A stretch of 7,045 bases of DNA from positions 3,791 to 10,835 of the forward strand of contig DGTW01000150.1 of assembly GCA_002393835.1 (NCBI GenBank), given 5' to 3'. A program made the translations under genes and the position numbers. Below the pieces are notes generated by a model that was given only the letters and a program-made list of their open reading frames with translations, did no database searches and was not told the DNA's origin. How positions within the stretch are numbered: the first letter of the stretch is position 1; each line of letters opens with the position of its first letter. Positions 4,005-7,045 of the stretch are shown piece by piece. Source of the stretch: Treponema sp. UBA4326. GTDB lineage: Bacteria; Spirochaetota; Spirochaetia; Treponematales; Treponemataceae.

Positions 4005-5759
4005 TTATAAAAGAGATTCCAGCTCTTTTAAAATCTGCTCTGTCGTCATGCCGCAGTCAGATAAAAGCTCGGCCGGGTTGTAGCGGTCGTAGAATTTCTT
4101 TTCGAGACCGTAATTTTTTACCAGCATTTTGCTTCCACCGTAGAATGAGGCGATTTTCTGACCAAATCCGCCTTCAAGAATTCCGTCTTCCAGAGTGATG
4201 ACAAGCTGATGGTCTTTTTCAAGGCTGGAAAGCATTTCTTTGTCTATTCCCGAGGCAAAGCGTGGATTTATGAGACTTGGAGTAAAGCCACATTTTTCCT
4301 TGATGGCTGCGGCAAGTTCCTGGCCTTTCTGGAAAAAATCACCCAGGGCGATGACAGCGACTTTTTCACCTTTTTCTTCGATTTTGAAGTTGTTTATGTC
4401 GTCGTAGCTTTTGTCTGCAGGACGGTGGGTCACCTGGTTTCCTGGAATCAGAATCAAAACCGGATTTTCCCTCTGCTCAAGGCTCCAGTCCAGCATTGAG
4501 ATGTATTCTTCGGCGCTTGAAGGACATAAAACCAAAAGGTTTGGGATATTACTGAAAGCTGCCAGACCGAAAATTCCCAGGTGAGTTACATCAGTAAGTC
4601 CGTCAAATGAAGTGAAATTCATGAGCATGGTGACAGGCGTTTTGTTGATACAGACATCCTGAGAAATCTGGTCGTAGGCTCGCTGCAAGAAAGTCATATT
4701 TGTGACCACAAGAGGCTTTGCTCCACTTTTTGCGATTCCCGAGGCGATTGCAACGGCCGCTTCTTCTGCAATGCCGGTGTCGATGTACTGGCTGCCAAGA
4801 ATTTTGCGCTCTTTTGGACCTAAGCCCACAGACATAGGCATGGCAGGCGATACAACCACGAAATCCTTGTCTTTTTTGGCTTTTTCTACTATATATTGGG
4901 CTGTCATTCCGAAATATGATTCAGCGTTTCCGAAGTTGAATGTTGGCTTTCCGCTCGTTCGGTCAAAAGGCATTGTCCAGTGCCAGTCTTCCTTGTTTTT
5001 TTCTGCCAGCTCATAGCCCTTTCCTTTCTGCGTGTGGATGTGAACTACTACCGGGTGATTTGAATCCTTAACTTTTTCGAAAACTTTAATAAGGGAAGGA
5101 ATGTCGTTTCCGTTTTCCTCGTAGACATAATCAAGGCCCCAGGAAGTGAACCAGTTGTTCTCAGTCTTTCCCTTTGAATCCCGAAGGGCTTTAAGATTTT
5201 TGTAGATACCGCCGTGGGTCTCAGCGATTGCCATTTCGTTGTCGTTCACGATGATGATGAAATTTGAGTTGAGTTCGCTTCCTGCAACGCTCAGGGCTTC
5301 CATGGCCTCGCCGCCAGAAAGAGAGCCGTCACCAATGATTGCAATGACATTTTCTTTTTTACCAAGGATGTCCCGGCCTTTTGCAAGTCCCAGTGCCAGG
5401 GCGACAGAAGTTGAAGTGTGACCGATGTTGAAAAAATCGTGCTCGCTTTCGTCAGGATTGGTGTAGCCTGAATCCTCGGAAAAACGGCTGTCGTCAAAAT
5501 ATCCTGCCTTTCGACCAGTGAGCATTTTGTGGGCATAGGCCTGATGGGAGACATCGAAGACGAATTTGTCTTTTGGAGAGTCAAAGACATAGTGAAGGGC
5601 GATTGTTGCCTCCACGAAGCCGAAGTTTGGCCCGAAATGTCCACCGATTTTTGTAAGACGGTTGAAAAGTCCCTCGCGGATTTCTCCTGCAATAGTTTCA
5701 AGTTCTGGAATTGAATGCTTCTTTAAGTCTTTAGGTGAATTGATACTGTCTAAAATCAT
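4005..5759 (-). CDS. 1-deoxy-D-xylulose-5-phosphate synthase-like TPP enzyme (short form)
   Basis: The 584-aa protein follows the DXS fold end to end but is shorter than the usual 620 or so. Conserved parts are GGHFGPNFGFVEATIALH (His41, equivalent to E. coli His49), DVSHQAYAHKMLTGR (69-83), GHTSTS (113-118), the TPP motif GDGSLSGGEAMEAL...NDN (143-174), His260, the catalytic glutamate in DTGIAEE (Glu332) and FLQRAYDQ (Tyr362). A C-terminal transketolase domain follows (about 462-584). Classical DXS joins pyruvate and glyceraldehyde 3-phosphate in the MEP isoprenoid pathway. Two features differ: DRAG before the conserved His is NFTS here (Phe382 in place of the arginine), and RYPRGN is LIPGN, so the two phosphate-binding arginines appear absent. 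It may thus be a paralogue with another acceptor. Start ATG 5759 has AGGAG at 5766-5770. It has its own promoter (5807-5835). Confidence 0.85.
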   Translation of the reverse strand: MILDSINSPKDLKKHSIPELETIAGEIREGLFNRLTKIGGHFGPNFGFVEATIALHYVFDSPKDKFVFDVSHQAYAHKMLTGRKAGYFDDSRFSEDSGYTNPDESEHDFFNIGHTSTSVALALGLAKGRDILGKKENVIAIIGDGSLSGGEAMEALSVAGSELNSNFIIIVNDNEMAIAETHGGIYKNLKALRDSKGKTENNWFTSWGLDYVYEENGNDIPSLIKVFEKVKDSNHPVVVHIHTQKGKGYELAEKNKEDWHWTMPFDRTSGKPTFNFGNAESYFGMTAQYIVEKAKKDKDFVVVSPAMPMSVGLGPKERKILGSQYIDTGIAEEAAVAIASGIAKSGAKPLVVTNMTFLQRAYDQISQDVCINKTPVTMLMNFTSFDGLTDVTHLGIFGLAAFSNIPNLLVLCPSSAEEYISMLDWSLEQRENPVLILIPGNQVTHRPADKSYDDINNFKIEEKGEKVAVIALGDFFQKGQELAAAIKEKCGFTPSLINPRFASGIDKEMLSSLEKDHQLVITLEDGILEGGFGQKIASFYGGSKMLVKNYGLEKKFYDRYNPAELLSDCGMTTEQILKELESLL

Positions 5760-5791
5760 TGCTTACTCCTGTGTGTTTTTTTAGTAACGCT

Positions 5792-5821
5792 TTGTCGCTT
5801 ATTCAGAGTCTAGGATATATT
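5792..5821 (+). promoter_or_regulatory. Candidate plus-strand promoter of the asnB leader
   Basis: TTGTCG (5792-5797), an 18-bp spacer and TATATT (5816-5821) make a moderate sigma70 match. It overlaps the dxs promoter on the other strand, so the two would compete. A transcript from here would begin near 5828 and meet the terminator at 5927-5966. Confidence 0.3.
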
Positions 5822-5835
5822 TAATAACTTGTCAA
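5807..5835 (-). promoter_or_regulatory. Promoter of the dxs-like gene
   Basis: On the minus strand a perfect -35 TTGACA (5830-5835) is followed after exactly 17 bp by TAGACT (5807-5812), 4 of 6 for the -10. Transcription would start near 5800 and give a leader of about 40 nt. Confidence 0.62.
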
Positions 5836-5926
5836 TATTAAAATAAATGATTAGTGACGGAAAGTTGCTTAAAAGAGCCACTTCCCATAAGCGAAAAAAA
5901 ATGATATATTACTCCCATTCAAAGTC

Positions 5927-5966
5927 AAAGACGACTTCGCATACTAGCGGAGTCGTCTTTTTTTTT
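5927..5966 (+). terminator. Strong Rho-independent terminator in the asnB leader
   Basis: AAAGACGACTTCGC (5927-5940) pairs with GCGGAGTCGTCTTT (5947-5960), a 14-bp stem with one G-T pair and a six-base loop ATACTA. The T-run extends through 5966. It reads on the plus strand only and ends 28 nt before the asnB start. No plus-strand gene lies between the dxs start and here, so it either attenuates asnB or ends a small RNA of up to about 140 nt. Confidence 0.85.
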
Positions 5967-5994
5967 GCTTTTTTGGTCAGGGGGCGATAATAGT

Positions 5995-7045
5995 ATGTGT
6001 GGATTTGTCGGTGCGTTTGATTTGAAGAGTGGCAGCCAGCCGATAGGGGAGGGCTTGCGTGAGGAGCTTCGCTCTCAGGTTCTGGAAATGAGTAAGAAAA
6101 TTCGCCATCGAGGGCCGGACTGGAGCGGTATTTACACTGGGGACAATGCAATTTTGAGCCATGAGCGTCTTAGTATTGTCGATCCGCTTTCGGGAAAGCA
6201 GCCGCTTGTCAGCGATGACGAAAAAATCATTCTTGCGGCCAATGGTGAAATTTACAATCACAAGGAATTGCGGGAAAATTTTAAGGGAAAGTACAATTTC
6301 CGTACTGGAAGTGACTGCGAGGTAATTATTCCTCTATATAAGGAGTGTATTGCCAGAGGTGGTGATTTTTCTGCCATGATAGAAAAGCTCTCTGGTATTT
6401 TTGCCTTTGCCCTCTACGACAGCGAACGAGATGCCTATCTTATTGCCCGGGATGAAATCGGCGTAATTCCGCTTTATCAGGGCTGGGACAAGGATGGCCG
6501 TTATTATGTGGCCAGCGAGCTGAAAGCCTTGGAAGGCGAGTGCGTTTCAATAGAAGAATTTCCAAATGGAAGTTATTTGTGGTCAGGAAGGGATGTTTCC
6601 CCATGCGCCTCATCTGAAGAATCGGCTGCCACCTCTGCGAGTTCCCTTGCTCCTAAGCCGATTCGCTGGTACAAGCGGGACTGGGAATCTTTTGATGCAG
6701 TAAAAAATTCACCAAAGGCCACTGATGAAAAAGGCGAAATCATAAATCCGTCTGTCATCGAAAAAGTTCGTAACGGCCTTGAATCCGCCGTGCGTGCCCA
6801 GCTTATGAGCGATGTTCCTTATGGAGTTCTTTTGAGCGGGGGTCTGGACTCTTCGATTATTGCGGCAATAACACAAAAATACAGCAAAAAGCGTGTTGAG
6901 AGCGACAGTAAGGAAGGTGCCTGGTGGCCTCAGCTTCATTCATTTGCGGTTGGCCTTGAGGGCTCGCCGGATTTAATTGCGGCTCAAAAGGCTGCGGATT
7001 ACATTGGAACGGTTCATCACGAAGTTCACTTTACGATTCAGGAAG
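5995..7045 (+). CDS. asnB: Asparagine synthetase B, glutamine-hydrolysing (partial, 3' end outside window)
   Basis: The first 350 codons are visible of the roughly 550 expected. The enzyme makes asparagine from aspartate, glutamine and ATP in the cytoplasm. The N-terminal glutaminase domain starts MCGFVGAF with the nucleophile Cys2, and has RHRGPDWSGIY, HERLSIVD (Arg58), NGEIYNH (Asn83) and TGSDCEV (Asp107). The synthetase domain has the ATP-binding PP-loop SGGLDSS (281-287) and WWPQLHSFAVGL. It is closely similar to E. coli AsnB throughout. One difference is an insertion of about 20 residues rich in Ser and Ala (about 202-222, SPCASSEESAATSASSLAP) where the two domains join. The ATG at 5995 has AGGGGG at 5979-5984. 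A terminator lies directly upstream. Confidence 0.95.
   Translation, partial: MCGFVGAFDLKSGSQPIGEGLREELRSQVLEMSKKIRHRGPDWSGIYTGDNAILSHERLSIVDPLSGKQPLVSDDEKIILAANGEIYNHKELRENFKGKYNFRTGSDCEVIIPLYKECIARGGDFSAMIEKLSGIFAFALYDSERDAYLIARDEIGVIPLYQGWDKDGRYYVASELKALEGECVSIEEFPNGSYLWSGRDVSPCASSEESAATSASSLAPKPIRWYKRDWESFDAVKNSPKATDEKGEIINPSVIEKVRNGLESAVRAQLMSDVPYGVLLSGGLDSSIIAAITQKYSKKRVESDSKEGAWWPQLHSFAVGLEGSPDLIAAQKAADYIGTVHHEVHFTIQE

Noticed and set aside
4209..5714. Several ORFs of 60-136 codons inside dxs on both strands
   Set aside because: All lie within the intact 584-codon DXS-like frame and show no motifs.
5901..5990. 29-codon ORF as a leader peptide of asnB
   Set aside because: It has no Shine-Dalgarno sequence, runs through the terminator stem giving a run of Phe, and contains no Asn codons that would make it a sensing peptide.

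Overview
The window looks like a bacterial, probably spirochaetal, plasmid or chromid segment (or a plasmid integrated in a chromosome). Coding regions have moderate G+C and intergenic regions are very AT-rich. The organism guess (gut or rumen Treponema-like) rests on the style of the proteins: a lipoprotein with a relaxed lipobox, a short DXS-type enzyme, and an AsnB close to the E. coli type. It is inference, not proof.

Layout. (1) 1-533, minus strand: the 5' part of a lipoprotein gene, probably a secreted esterase with an N-terminal Ig-like domain, with a good promoter at 611-639. (2) 534-1043: no intact gene. A plus-strand coding-like stretch with a membrane segment appears to be frameshifted at an A9 run and ends exactly where the first iteron begins. 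(3) 1044-3860: a complete replication and partition cassette. An AT-rich origin-like region (1044-1375) is followed by three minus-strand genes in transcription order parA (3514-2765), a ParG-like ribbon-helix-helix gene (2752-2405) and repA (2374-1376). Eleven copies of an 18-bp motif (consensus RGTAACAGWWCTMYTAAA) are spread over the cassette: seven in the origin, one just upstream of repA, one inside repA, one inside the parG-like gene, and one beyond parA. A second motif, CTAATA/TATTAG, is clustered at both ends of the cassette, with eleven copies upstream of parA and four in the origin. (4) 3720-4004: non-coding, with two inverted repeats. (5) 4005-5759, minus strand: a complete 584-aa DXS-like thiamine-diphosphate enzyme. 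It keeps the catalytic residues but seems to lack both arginines that hold the substrate phosphate in classical DXS. (6) 5760-5994: overlapping opposed promoter candidates and a strong terminator just before asnB. (7) 5995-7045, plus strand: the N-terminal 350 codons of glutamine-hydrolysing asparagine synthetase B, cut by the window edge.

How it works together (inference). RepA would bind the iterons to start replication with DnaA, and to control its own gene through the iteron at its translation start. ParA and the ParG-like protein form a type Ib partition pair, with the CTAATA/TATTAG clusters as the likely centromere and operator; the parA promoter is embedded in one of them. The dxs-like and asnB genes are metabolic cargo or flanking genes and need not take part in replication.
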